DNA from: an uncultured Collinsella sp.
GTDB lineage: Bacteria > Actinomycetota > Coriobacteriia > Coriobacteriales > Coriobacteriaceae
Assembly (NCBI GenBank): GCA_934647195.1
Contig: CAKUFD010000001.1
Coordinates: 62,001 to 126,000 of the forward strand
DNA length: 64,000 nucleotides
Direction of reading: 5' to 3'
The stretch's first letter is position 1. Each line of letters begins with the position of its first letter. Under the pieces are notes generated by a model. The model had not been told where the DNA came from, searched no databases, and saw only the letters and a list, made by a program, of their open reading frames with translations. This document shows positions 8,623 through 17,267 of the stretch, in pieces. The position numbers and the translations under genes were made by a program.

Positions 8623-9126
8623 CTACTCGATATACGAGGACGCCTTGGGCGGCGTCTTTCCCTTGAGAACCTTGTGGTAGTAGTCATAGGTGAGTGGGGT
8701 CTCGTCGGAAAGCTTTTGTGCGTCCTCGACCTCGCCGATAAAAAGCAGGTGCGTACCCACGTCGACTGTTTCTACCAGACGGCACGAGAACAACGCCGTT
8801 GCATGCTCGGGCACGTAGGGCGCACCAAGAGCGGTCTGGCGCTCCTCGTAGCGTTCGAACTTATCGAAGTTCGCCGAGGTACGGAAGCCAAAGTTGCCGA
8901 TGTAAATCATGTCCGCCGTCCGATCGATAACCGTCACGGCAAAGGCGCCGGCATCGGCGATCACGCCTGCGGTGAAGTTCTCCTTATTCACCGCAACCGA
9001 AATGCGCGCAGGACTGGATGTCACCTGCACCGCCGTGTTGACCACGCATCCCGCCTTGCGATCGCCCGCCGCGGCACTCACCACATACAGACCGCTCGTC
9101 ATCGTGAAAAACGCCGTCTTATCCAT
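8623..9126 (-). CDS. Flavin reductase family protein (FMN-binding split barrel)
   Basis: This soluble protein of 167 residues belongs to the flavin-reductase-like split-barrel family. It has the typical early segment (FFTMTSGLYVVSA), then CVVNTAVQVTSSP and the NKENFT and FAVTV strands that line the flavin site. It ends soon after the barrel, with no rubredoxin or rubrerythrin extension as seen in high-molecular-weight rubredoxins of anaerobes. ATG 9126 is preferred because GGAGG lies 9 bases upstream; the longer frame adds a Cys-rich leader without family similarity. Likely role: FMN-dependent redox or oxygen detoxification, partner unknown. Confidence 0.88.
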   Translation of the reverse strand: MDKTAFFTMTSGLYVVSAAAGDRKAGCVVNTAVQVTSSPARISVAVNKENFTAGVIADAGAFAVTVIDRTADMIYIGNFGFRTSANFDKFERYEERQTALGAPYVPEHATALFSCRLVETVDVGTHLLFIGEVEDAQKLSDETPLTYDYYHKVLKGKTPPKASSYIE

Positions 9127-9252
9127 ACGCGCCAACCTCCCAGCATAGAGCCCGCTATGTAGAACTCTTATGCCCGCATGCGGGCACGCGCAACCGTAAG
9201 AAGCAGAATGGCCACAAGGGCCACTTTTCATCTTTAGACCTCACTTGAAGCC

Positions 9253-9339
9253 CGCTATTTTATAAAAATCGCCATTTTTATAAAATAGCGGCGCAAAAAT
9301 CGGTCCTATCTTATAGAAATTAACTTTTTTATAAGATAG
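9253..9339. repeat. Two AT-rich hairpins in the divergent intergenic region
   Basis: The gap 9127-9463 contains two adjacent dyads. The first has 16-bp perfect arms (9253-9268 and 9275-9290, starting CGCTATTTTATAAAAA) around a 6-base spacer. The second has arms CTATCTTAT (9306-9314) and ATAAGATAG (9331-9339), with an imperfect inner extension. Their starts are 53 bp apart and their sequences are related. They lie between the divergent flavin reductase and methyltransferase genes. Operator, structured leader and REP-like element are all possible. Nothing else was seen in this gap. Confidence 0.7.
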
Positions 9340-9463
9340 CCGAGCAATCGACAGCCCTTTTTCATATGAAACGGACGCGATGCAGCCTTTGCGAAGCGGC
9401 CTGCTCCGCTTGCCATCCATGCGATAATGTGCCGGAACACATTGATTGCGAAAGGCATACGCC

Positions 9464-11884
9464 ATGGAATTCTTTGCCAGCTGTCCTACCGGTTTTGAAG
9501 ACGCCCTTGCCGATGAGTTGAACGCCCTGTGTCTCGCGCAGGTGCGCAAGCTCAAGGGCCGCGTTTCGTTTACGGGCCAGGTCATCGACGGCGAGCGCGC
9601 CTGCCTGTGGTCGCGCCTGGCCAGCCGTATCCTGGTGGTCATCGATCGCTTTGACGCCCGCGACGCTGATGCCCTCTATGCCGGTACGCGCGAGATTGCC
9701 TGGGAAGAGGTCCTGGCCGAAGGCGTCACTATCGCCGTCACCGCTCGCGGCACCAACGACAACCTGCGCAACACCCGCTTTAGCGCCCTGCGCGTAAAAG
9801 ACGCCATCTGCGACCGCCTGCTTGAGGCCACCGGCGCTCGCCCCAACGTCGATACCGAAAACCCCGGCGCGCGCATCGCCCTGTCCATCCGCAACGACCG
9901 GGCCAGTCTGCATCTCGACCTTTCGGGTGATGCGCTGTTCCGTCGCCTTCCCCGCGAGGCAACCCATGGCGATGCCACTCATCACGTACTTCGCCCCGAT
10001 TACGCTGCCCTCGCTCTCGCGCAGGGCGGATGGTCTGCACTGTGTGCCGAGACCCCCGGTGAGGGCGAGGACGCCGAGAGCGCGGGACCACTTGTCTTTG
10101 TCGACGCCTGCTGTGCGGGCGGTGGCCTGGTACTCGAGGCAACTCAGCAGCTTCTCGACCGCGCCCCGGGCCTCTTGCGCGAGCGCTGGGGCTTTATGGG
10201 TTGGCGCCTGCATGACGAGCAATCCTGGGAAGCGCTTCTGGACGAGGCGGACGGCCGTGCCGAGCGCGCAAGCGAGCGCCGTTGTCGCATCATCGCCACC
10301 GATGTAGATGCCGCAGCCGTCTCGGCTACGCAGCGCGTCCTCGCTGCCGCCGGACTCTCCCAATACGTGGCAACCATGCCTCCCAACGCACAGAAGATCG
10401 TCGCCAAGCTGGGAATCCGCCGCGCATCGCTTCCCGCTCGCGGCATGGTTGTCGCCGATACCACCGACATCGCCCCAACCGACACCTCGCGTGCGCTGAA
10501 ACTGCTCGACAACGTCACGCGCGACGAGCTGTTGGAGCACCTGCCATGCGTCGTTCTGGCGCGCGACACGATTGTTTGCCGCAGCCTGGGCCTCTCCCCC
10601 GCTCGCACGCTCACCATCAAGCCCAACAACGAAGACGCTTCGCTCATGTACTTCGACCCCGCCACGCGTGCGCAGGCCGAAGAGGCAGATGCGGATCAGG
10701 CAACCGTCGAGGTGGGCGACGGCATGCGTATCCCCGTGCTCATCCCTGAATCCAATCAATTTGCCGCTCGCCTACGCAAGGTGGCCAAGCAGCGTCGCCG
10801 TTGGGCCAAACGTGAGGGCGTCACCTGTTATCGCGTCTACGACGCCGATCTTCCCGACTACGCCGCAGCCATCGACCTCTACGAGGGCGCGCCGGATACA
10901 CCTGGCCGCTGGCTCGTCGTGGCCGAGTACGCTGCGCCTAAGAGCGTGGACCCCGAGCTCGCCCAGGCGCGCATGATGGACATCCTCGCCATCGCTCCTG
11001 CCGTGCTCGATGTCCCTGCCAACCACGTTGCCACTCGTGCGCGCACGCGCTCGCGTGGCGGCTCGCAGTATGCCCAGGGTCCGCGCGGCAACAAGAGCGG
11101 CAAGGGTACAAACGCGCCCAAACGCGACATGCTCAACGACCCGACACTTCCCAATATCCAGGAAGGCGGCCTCACCTTCACGGTTAACTTCGACGATTAC
11201 CTCGACACCGGCATCTTCCTTGACCATCGCGTCACGCGAGGCCTGGTACGCGAGCATGCCAAGAAGGCACGCTGGTTCCTCAACCTCTTCGCCTACACCG
11301 GCACCGCCACCTGCTACGCCGCCGACGCAGGCGTGGAGGAAACCGTCACTGTCGACCTTTCCAACACCTATCTGGACTGGGCCGAGCGCAACATGCGCCA
11401 AAACGGCTTTACCGGCTCCAACCACTATTTCGTGCGCGACGATGTGCTGGCATGGATTCGCGAGCAGCGCCAGACCGATAACCGCTGGGACTTGATTTTC
11501 TGCGATCCGCCCACGTTCTCCAATTCCTCGAAGATGGGCCGCCGCACCTGGGATGTACAGCGCGATCATGTGGACCTTATCGTAGGCATCTCGCGCTTGC
11601 TCACGCGTGAAGGCGAAGCTATCTTCTCGTGCAATCTCCGCACGTTCAAACCGGATACAGAAGCCCTGGCACGAGCCGGCGTGGTGCTCACCGATATTAC
11701 CGAACAAACCATCCCCGAGGACTTTGCGCGCAACAAGCGCATCCATCACTGCTACATCGTCAAACGCTACCGCATCGAGGACGCCATGCGCCTAGCCGGC
11801 ATGGACGATGCCGCCATCAGCGCGCGTCAGACGGAACTGCGCGAACACGAACGCGACCACGGACGCAACCAACGCGCAGAGTAA
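9464..11884 (+). CDS. rlmL: RlmKL-type 23S rRNA methyltransferase, RlmL half degenerate
   Basis: This protein of about 806 residues has the RlmKL architecture: a THUMP domain (about 50-150), an RlmL-type Rossmann domain (about 160-400) and an RlmK-type m7G domain (about 440-790). The C-terminal half is intact, with LNLFAYTGTATCYAADAG as the SAM loop and FCDPPTFSNSSKMG as the catalytic region. The RlmL half is not: the SAM loop reads DACCAGGGLVLEAT instead of a DPxCGSGT loop. At the expected NPPYGERL position the sequence is GMVVADTTDIAPTD. N2-methylation activity is therefore doubtful. ATG 9464 follows AAAGG by 8 bases. Confidence 0.88.
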   Translation: MEFFASCPTGFEDALADELNALCLAQVRKLKGRVSFTGQVIDGERACLWSRLASRILVVIDRFDARDADALYAGTREIAWEEVLAEGVTIAVTARGTNDNLRNTRFSALRVKDAICDRLLEATGARPNVDTENPGARIALSIRNDRASLHLDLSGDALFRRLPREATHGDATHHVLRPDYAALALAQGGWSALCAETPGEGEDAESAGPLVFVDACCAGGGLVLEATQQLLDRAPGLLRERWGFMGWRLHDEQSWEALLDEADGRAERASERRCRIIATDVDAAAVSATQRVLAAAGLSQYVATMPPNAQKIVAKLGIRRASLPARGMVVADTTDIAPTDTSRALKLLDNVTRDELLEHLPCVVLARDTIVCRSLGLSPARTLTIKPNNEDASLMYFDPATRAQAEEADADQATVEVGDGMRIPVLIPESNQFAARLRKVAKQRRRWAKREGVTCYRVYDADLPDYAAAIDLYEGAPDTPGRWLVVAEYAAPKSVDPELAQARMMDILAIAPAVLDVPANHVATRARTRSRGGSQYAQGPRGNKSGKGTNAPKRDMLNDPTLPNIQEGGLTFTVNFDDYLDTGIFLDHRVTRGLVREHAKKARWFLNLFAYTGTATCYAADAGVEETVTVDLSNTYLDWAERNMRQNGFTGSNHYFVRDDVLAWIREQRQTDNRWDLIFCDPPTFSNSSKMGRRTWDVQRDHVDLIVGISRLLTREGEAIFSCNLRTFKPDTEALARAGVVLTDITEQTIPEDFARNKRIHHCYIVKRYRIEDAMRLAGMDDAAISARQTELREHERDHGRNQRAE

Positions 11885-11890
11885 TGCAAC

Positions 11891-12073
11891 GGGTCACGGG
11901 GGCGCGATTCTCCACAAATCGCGTGCCCCTGTGGCCCAACCTCTTAACTGCGCGGGCGATTTTCGCAAATTGTCGCGCACGGAATCGCACACATGGCTAT
12001 ACTTCTGAGGATTGCATAATCACTTGTTTTTCAACAGCCGCCTCTATCGGGAAAATGCCTGATGGGGCGGCTG
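11891..12073 (+). promoter_or_regulatory. Hairpin-rich leader upstream of kup
   Basis: This gap of about 215 bases holds a strong hairpin (GGGTCACGGGGGCGCGAT, 11891-11908, with ATCGCGTGCCCCTGTGGCCC, 11918-11937) that lacks a clear T tract. A second imperfect dyad (12034-12051 with 12058-12073, CAGCCGCC/GGCGGCTG ends) sits just before the kup ribosome site. It could be a weak rlmKL terminator plus a translational control hairpin. I could not match it to the c-di-AMP (ydaO) riboswitch. Confidence 0.45.
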
Positions 12074-12099
12074 AGATGGTAAAAGGAGGAAAACGCGAC

Positions 12100-14139
12100 A
12101 TGGGCAAAAAGGCTCAATCCGCAACCGTGAGCAACGCTGACGCGCACGCAATCCCTGTCAGCCTCTCGGCCATGCTCGTCACGCTCGGCGTGGTGTACGG
12201 CGACATCGGAACGTCCCCGATGTACGTCACCAAGGCGCTCGTTGCCGGTAACGGCGGCATCACCTCGGTGAACCAAGAGTTCATCCTGGGCGCCCTTTCG
12301 CTTGTGATCTGGACGGTCACGCTGCTCACTACCATTAAGTACGTGCTAATCTGCATGAAAGCCGACAACCACGGCGAAGGCGGCATCTTCGCCCTCTATA
12401 GCCTGGTACGTCGCTTTGGCAAGTGGCTCATCATCCCCGCCATGCTGGGCGGCGCTGCGCTTTTGGCCGATGGTATCCTCACCCCCGCGGTGACCGTCAC
12501 CACCGCTGTCGAGGGCCTGCGAACCATCCCTGCCATGAAGTCAATCATCGGTCCGGGGCAGACCAACGTGGTCATCATCACGCTTGCGATCATTATCGCG
12601 CTGTTCTTGATCCAGCACGTGGGCACCGCAAAGATCGGCCGTGCCTTTGGCCCCATCATGACCCTGTGGTTCCTGTTCCTGGGCGGCACCGGCCTGTTCT
12701 TTGTCCTGGGCAACCCCGTCGTTCTGCTTGCGTTCAACCCGCTCGAAGGCATCTCGTTCTTGCTCTCGCCCAACAACCACGCGGGCATCATGATCTTGGG
12801 CAGTTGCTTCCTTGCCACCACCGGCGCCGAGGCCCTCTATTCCGACATGGGCCACGTGGGCCGCGGAAACATCTACGCCACCTGGCCGTTCGTTAAGGTC
12901 TGCTTGTTGCTCTCCTACCTTGGCCAGGGAGCTTGGCTGCTTGCCAACGCCAGCAACCCCTCGCTTGTAGGCATCCATGATCTTAACCCGTTCTTTGAGA
13001 TGCTCAACAGCAACGTTCGCCCGTTTGCTGTGATTCTCTCCACGCTTGCCGCCATCATCGCCTCGCAGGCGCTCATCACCGGCGCGTTCTCGCTGGTATC
13101 CGAGGCAAGCCGCCTGGACCTCATGCCGCACATGCAGGTCTTCTACCCGGCAGAGACCAAGGGCCAACTCTATATCCCCATGGTGAACAACGTCATGCTC
13201 GTGGGCTGCGTCATCGTGGTTTTGCTCTTCCAGTCTTCCGCTCACATGGAAGCGGCATACGGCCTGGCCATCACCATCACCATGATGTGCACCACGCTGC
13301 TGCTCTTCTTCTACCTGCACAACGACCGCAAGATCAAGGTCTTCCCCTGGGTCTTTATCGTGTTCTTCCTGGCACTCGAGGGCTTCTTCTTTGGCTCCTC
13401 ACTCACCAAATTCTTCCACGGCGGCTATTTCACCATTTTGATGGCAGCGCTGATCATGGGCATCATGGTGAGCTGGTTCAACGGCACCGCCGTCGAGCGT
13501 CGCCAGGCAACGCTGCTGCCGCTGCGCACCTACCTGCCGCAGCTCGATCGTCTGCGCAATGACGAGACCTACGAGCTGATGAGCGACAACATCGTCTACC
13601 TCACCAAGGACAGCAACACCGATTACATCGATCGCGACGTGATCTACTCGATTCTCGACAAGCACCCTAAGCGAGCCCGCGCTTACTGGTTCATCAACGT
13701 CGAGACCATGGACGAGCCCTATACGTTCGCCTATTCCGTTGAGACCTTTGGCACCGACTACGTCTTCCGCGTGCACCTGTTCTTGGGCTATAAGGTCAAT
13801 CAGCGTGTGAACGCCTATCTGCGCCAGGTAGTCTCCGACCTCTCCGCATCCGGCGAGCTCCCCGACCAGACCCACGAGTATTCGGTCTACAAGAAGCCGA
13901 GCCCCATCGGTTCGTTCCAGTTCATCATGCTGCGCAAGCTCCTTGCCCCCGAATCCGATGTGGACAGCACCGAGCGCACGGCCATCGTCCTCAAGTACCT
14001 CATTCGCCGCGCCGCCGGCAACCCGGCGCGCTGGTACGGCCTGGAGAACTCCAACGTCACGTTCGAATATGTGCCGCTGTTCACCAAGTTCAAGAGCGTC
14101 GACAAGATGCAGCGCATCGCTCCAGACGAGCGCCCGTAA
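12100..14139 (+). CDS. kup: KUP-family potassium uptake protein
   Basis: This is a proton-coupled K+ importer of about 679 residues. It has the hallmark TM1 segment GVVYGDIGTSPMYVTKAL and about 12 predicted membrane helices over the first 450 residues. A cytoplasmic C-terminal domain follows (about 480-679), typical of Kup/HAK. The ORF is open far upstream into rlmKL, but ATG 12100 has AAAAGGAGG 10 bases before it and starts just before the conserved region. A terminator follows. With no kdp or trk genes nearby, this may be a main K+ importer; that is inference. Confidence 0.95.
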   Translation: MGKKAQSATVSNADAHAIPVSLSAMLVTLGVVYGDIGTSPMYVTKALVAGNGGITSVNQEFILGALSLVIWTVTLLTTIKYVLICMKADNHGEGGIFALYSLVRRFGKWLIIPAMLGGAALLADGILTPAVTVTTAVEGLRTIPAMKSIIGPGQTNVVIITLAIIIALFLIQHVGTAKIGRAFGPIMTLWFLFLGGTGLFFVLGNPVVLLAFNPLEGISFLLSPNNHAGIMILGSCFLATTGAEALYSDMGHVGRGNIYATWPFVKVCLLLSYLGQGAWLLANASNPSLVGIHDLNPFFEMLNSNVRPFAVILSTLAAIIASQALITGAFSLVSEASRLDLMPHMQVFYPAETKGQLYIPMVNNVMLVGCVIVVLLFQSSAHMEAAYGLAITITMMCTTLLLFFYLHNDRKIKVFPWVFIVFFLALEGFFFGSSLTKFFHGGYFTILMAALIMGIMVSWFNGTAVERRQATLLPLRTYLPQLDRLRNDETYELMSDNIVYLTKDSNTDYIDRDVIYSILDKHPKRARAYWFINVETMDEPYTFAYSVETFGTDYVFRVHLFLGYKVNQRVNAYLRQVVSDLSASGELPDQTHEYSVYKKPSPIGSFQFIMLRKLLAPESDVDSTERTAIVLKYLIRRAAGNPARWYGLENSNVTFEYVPLFTKFKSVDKMQRIAPDERP

Positions 14140-14159
14140 GCATCTATCGCCCCGCATGC

Positions 14160-14201
14160 AAAGTGCCCTGCACCTCGTAAGAGATGCAGGGCACTTTTCG
14201 T
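14160..14201. terminator. Bidirectional terminator between kup and ade
   Basis: The stem AAGTGCCCTGCA (14161-14172) with TGCAGGGCACTT (14185-14196) is a perfect 12 bp with T-rich flanks on both strands. It separates two convergent genes. Confidence 0.88.
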
Positions 14202-14232
14202 TAGCCAGGCAAAACCCTATGCGCTGTTGCCG

Positions 14233-16047
14233 CTATTCTTCGACCAACAGGTCCTCGAACTGGAAGGTGAGGCAGTTCACATAGCCGCGATTGGTAAGAC
14301 GCAGCACCGGCACACAGGGCAGTGAAAGGATGCCCATGGTCATAAAGGGCGAGGGCATCTTGCAGCCCATATCGGACCAAGCCTGCTCGATAGCGGCAAC
14401 CTCCTGGGCAACCTCCTCGACATGCTTGTCGCTCATGAGGCCGCAGACCGGCAGCTCCACCAATGCGAGCACGCGACCGTCCTGGACCGCAACCTCGCCG
14501 CCGCCGCACTCTACGAGCGTCTGGGCAGCCAGCGCCATGTCCTCGTCGTTATCGCCCACAACAAGCAGGTTGTGGGAGTCGTGCGCAACGGTCTGGGCCA
14601 GGGCGCCATGGACGCCAAAGCCTGTGCAGAAGCCAAACGAATGAGTGCCCTCGGCGCCATGATGGCGATCGAACACAGCCATCTTGAGCGCATCGATCGC
14701 AGGGTTCGCCTGTAGCTTTCCGTCTACGACAGGAACCTCGATCACCGCATCCTCGGTGATGGTCGAGCCGCCCACGCCGCCGATGGCACGCACGCGGCAC
14801 ATGCCGTCGGGACGGTCCACGGGAATCTCGAAGTCAGCGGCGATGAAGGTACGACCAACGTTCATGGTATGCGTCATGAACTCGGGCCACTCAAAAAGGT
14901 CATGGTCGAACGTGGCCTTGCCATCTTGGGCCACCAAGTCGCCATCGATATAGACCTGCTCGGGGATGAAGGTCTCCAGGTCGGGCAAGATTACCATGTC
15001 GGCGCACTTACCCGGGGTGATGGATCCCATATCCTGGTCTACGCCCAGGCACTGCGCGGCGTTGATGGTCGCGAACTGCAATGCCGTCACAGGGTCGCAT
15101 CCGCACTCAAGCACGGCGCGCAGGGCACGGTCCATGCCGCCCTCGTTGACGAGCGTATTGGGATGGTTGTCATCGGTGCACAGAAGGATGAGGCGCGTGT
15201 CGACGCCGCTCTCAAGCACCTGCGGGAGGTAGTTGGGAAGCGAAAGCCATGCCGAGCCATAGCGCGCCTGCACGTACATGCCCATGCGCAGCTTGGCCAT
15301 CACGTCGTCGGCGGTAATGCATTCGTGGCAGGCACGAACGCCCGAGGCAATGTATGCGTTGAGGCCACGGTCGGTCTCGGAGATGGAATAGTGGCCCGTC
15401 ACGCACTTACCGGCCTTGAGGGTCTCACCCACCTCATGCTGGGCATTCTCTTCGCCTCCCAAGATGCCGGGGAAGTTCATCATCTCGCCCAGGCCCACAA
15501 CGTCATCCCACTTCATGGTCTCGGCAACCTGTGCCGCGTCCACGTAAGATCCACTGTCGTCAAAGCCGGTCACGGCGGGCACGCACGAAGGCGTGGTGAG
15601 CATCGCCTTGAGCGGAGCGCGCTTGGCGTCGTCGAACATCACGCGCACGCCATCGAGACCCACGACGTTGCAGCACTCGTGCGGGTCGGCAAAAATCGCG
15701 GTGGTGCCGCGCGGGACCACAACCTTGGCGTACTCGGCGCAGCCGATCATGGCTGACTCGACATGGATGTGAGAATCGATGTAGCCCGGAGCCACGTACT
15801 TACCCGTAGCGTCCACCACTGTCGTATTCTCACCGATGCAATGCTCCGCCGTGTACTCGCCGATGCCCAGATAGGCAACGCGGCCGCAGGAGACAGCGAT
15901 ATCGGTGTCCTCCAGGATCTCATGCGTGGTCACGCTCACCAGGTTGGCATGACGAATCACGAGGTCGGCCGGCTCCTGGCCCTGTGCCACACGCACAAGC
16001 TTGTCATTGCACTCCCAAAGCGGAGTCTTGCAAAAATGGTTAATCAT
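14233..16047 (-). CDS. ade: Adenine deaminase
   Basis: This amidohydrolase-fold enzyme deaminates adenine to hypoxanthine and ammonia. The 604 residues match AdeC-type enzymes (about 580-600). Metal-site features are the IDSHIHVESAMI segment (HxH), FADPHECCNVVG, the GHYS region and CTDDNHPNTL with the catalytic Asp. The C-terminal adenine-deaminase domain is present (SFGFCTGFGVHGALAQTVAHD). AAAGGA precedes ATG 16047. The nitroreductase gene lies 35 bases upstream on the same strand, so they are probably co-transcribed. Together with xpt it gives the cell a purine-base salvage and degradation route. Confidence 0.95.
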   Translation of the reverse strand: MINHFCKTPLWECNDKLVRVAQGQEPADLVIRHANLVSVTTHEILEDTDIAVSCGRVAYLGIGEYTAEHCIGENTTVVDATGKYVAPGYIDSHIHVESAMIGCAEYAKVVVPRGTTAIFADPHECCNVVGLDGVRVMFDDAKRAPLKAMLTTPSCVPAVTGFDDSGSYVDAAQVAETMKWDDVVGLGEMMNFPGILGGEENAQHEVGETLKAGKCVTGHYSISETDRGLNAYIASGVRACHECITADDVMAKLRMGMYVQARYGSAWLSLPNYLPQVLESGVDTRLILLCTDDNHPNTLVNEGGMDRALRAVLECGCDPVTALQFATINAAQCLGVDQDMGSITPGKCADMVILPDLETFIPEQVYIDGDLVAQDGKATFDHDLFEWPEFMTHTMNVGRTFIAADFEIPVDRPDGMCRVRAIGGVGGSTITEDAVIEVPVVDGKLQANPAIDALKMAVFDRHHGAEGTHSFGFCTGFGVHGALAQTVAHDSHNLLVVGDNDEDMALAAQTLVECGGGEVAVQDGRVLALVELPVCGLMSDKHVEEVAQEVAAIEQAWSDMGCKMPSPFMTMGILSLPCVPVLRLTNRGYVNCLTFQFEDLLVEE

Positions 16048-16082
16048 GTAGGTGTCCTTTCTTCGTTTCGCGCGACGGTTTG

Positions 16083-16901
16083 TTATTTACCCTGCCAGTT
16101 GTCGAGCCATAGCTGCATTGAACGGCACATTTCGACCATAAAATCACTCGTGTGCTTGCGCGTATAGATGTCATGCACGCGCGAGGCGGGCTCGGTGGCG
16201 TGCGGACGGAACATCGCATCCATCTCGGCAATCTGCCTGTCAAGAACCTCCGCGCCGGCACGCCGATAGCGCTCGCGCATCACCAAGTTGCAGACGGGAT
16301 GCGGCGTTGCGGGGCGGCGCTTCTTGGGCTCGCCGACAATGAGCATCGACAGCGGCACGGTATAGGCCGGAAGGTCAAGCAGCTCGCACACCTCTTCCTG
16401 ACACTCGACGATGTCGCCGATATAGCAGCTGCCAAGGCCCACGGCCTCCGCCGCGATGGTTGCATTCTGAGCCGCGATCACGGCATCCTGCGCCGCGATG
16501 GCAAACTCGCCCAAACCGGGCGCGACGCGCGGGCTCTTGCCTGTACGCTCCGCAAACTCGGGCGTAAAGCAGCCCGCATGTTCAAACAGATCGATCCACT
16601 TGGCGTAGTCGACGACAAACACCAATGCCCAAGGCGCCTTTGCGATCATGGGCTGGTTGTCGCACAGGACCGCCAGACGGTCACGCGTCTCTTGAGAACG
16701 CACATCGATGATGGAGTACATCATCATGGCGCCTGCGGAGGGGGCGCGGCTTGCCGCGTGCAAAATCGCAGCACGCTGCTCATCGGTAATATCGACCCCC
16801 TCGGTAAACGATCTGGTCGAAGAACGCGCATCGATGAGCCTGAGGGCGGCATCATCTGCATACGCTGCAGGAATGGTATCAATGGGTAGCTCGTCTGCCA
16901 T
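16083..16901 (-). CDS. Nitroreductase family protein
   Basis: This FMN-dependent oxidoreductase has 272 residues. It contains the N-terminal RSSTRSFTEG arginine-serine motif, ILHAASRAPSAGAMMMYS, and the FMN-contacting region NATIAAEAVGLGSCYIGDI. The C-terminus (about 215-272) extends beyond the usual fold, ends SDFMVEMCRSMQLWLDNW and is characteristic of the anaerobe subfamily. AGAAGGG lies upstream of ATG 16901. It is upstream of ade in the same transcription unit. The physiological substrate cannot be told from sequence. Confidence 0.9.
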   Translation of the reverse strand: MADELPIDTIPAAYADDAALRLIDARSSTRSFTEGVDITDEQRAAILHAASRAPSAGAMMMYSIIDVRSQETRDRLAVLCDNQPMIAKAPWALVFVVDYAKWIDLFEHAGCFTPEFAERTGKSPRVAPGLGEFAIAAQDAVIAAQNATIAAEAVGLGSCYIGDIVECQEEVCELLDLPAYTVPLSMLIVGEPKKRRPATPHPVCNLVMRERYRRAGAEVLDRQIAEMDAMFRPHATEPASRVHDIYTRKHTSDFMVEMCRSMQLWLDNWQGK

Positions 16902-17267
16902 GAGTTGAATCCCTTCTATTCGCGTTGCTCCATCATGCCACGCGGCACATGAAAAACGGCGGAGAACCGTCGAGCTGCCGACAAACGCGCTCGAAAATTA
17001 AGAGGAGATCCGTCACGGTGCCCCTCGGTACACCTCAAAGGAAACCGATATGTAACTTAGCTTGCACCCCCGCTAGGGTTGCCCGCTTTCTTCAAGGTAA
17101 CCCTCTGTTGACTTCGTGGCGAAATTCCGCAAACAGGGCCGTTTTCGTGCATCAATACGAAATCTCAACATTCCCACGGTACTATGGTTGGTTGCAAAAC
17201 GCGAAGCATAAGCACGGAGCGTCGTAGCCGTGCGCACGCCAGATAATCCGTAAAGGAGCCCTACCAT
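16902..17267. other. 366-bp intergenic region, divergent promoters
   Basis: This gap lies between divergent nitroreductase and LtaS-like genes. It contains a dyad AGGGTTGCC (17075-17083) / GGTAACCCT (17096-17104) with one mismatch, and a possible plus-strand -10 TACTAT near 17182 without a convincing -35. No supported gene was found; the 100-residue plus-strand frame here has no recognisable features. Confidence 0.4.

Noticed and set aside
10772-11749. 325-residue antisense frame inside rlmKL
   Set aside because: It is a shadow of the high-GC coding strand, with no ribosome site or domain.
11885-12099. Possible c-di-AMP (ydaO) riboswitch upstream of kup
   Set aside because: Hairpins are present but the conserved sequence blocks of that class were not recognised.
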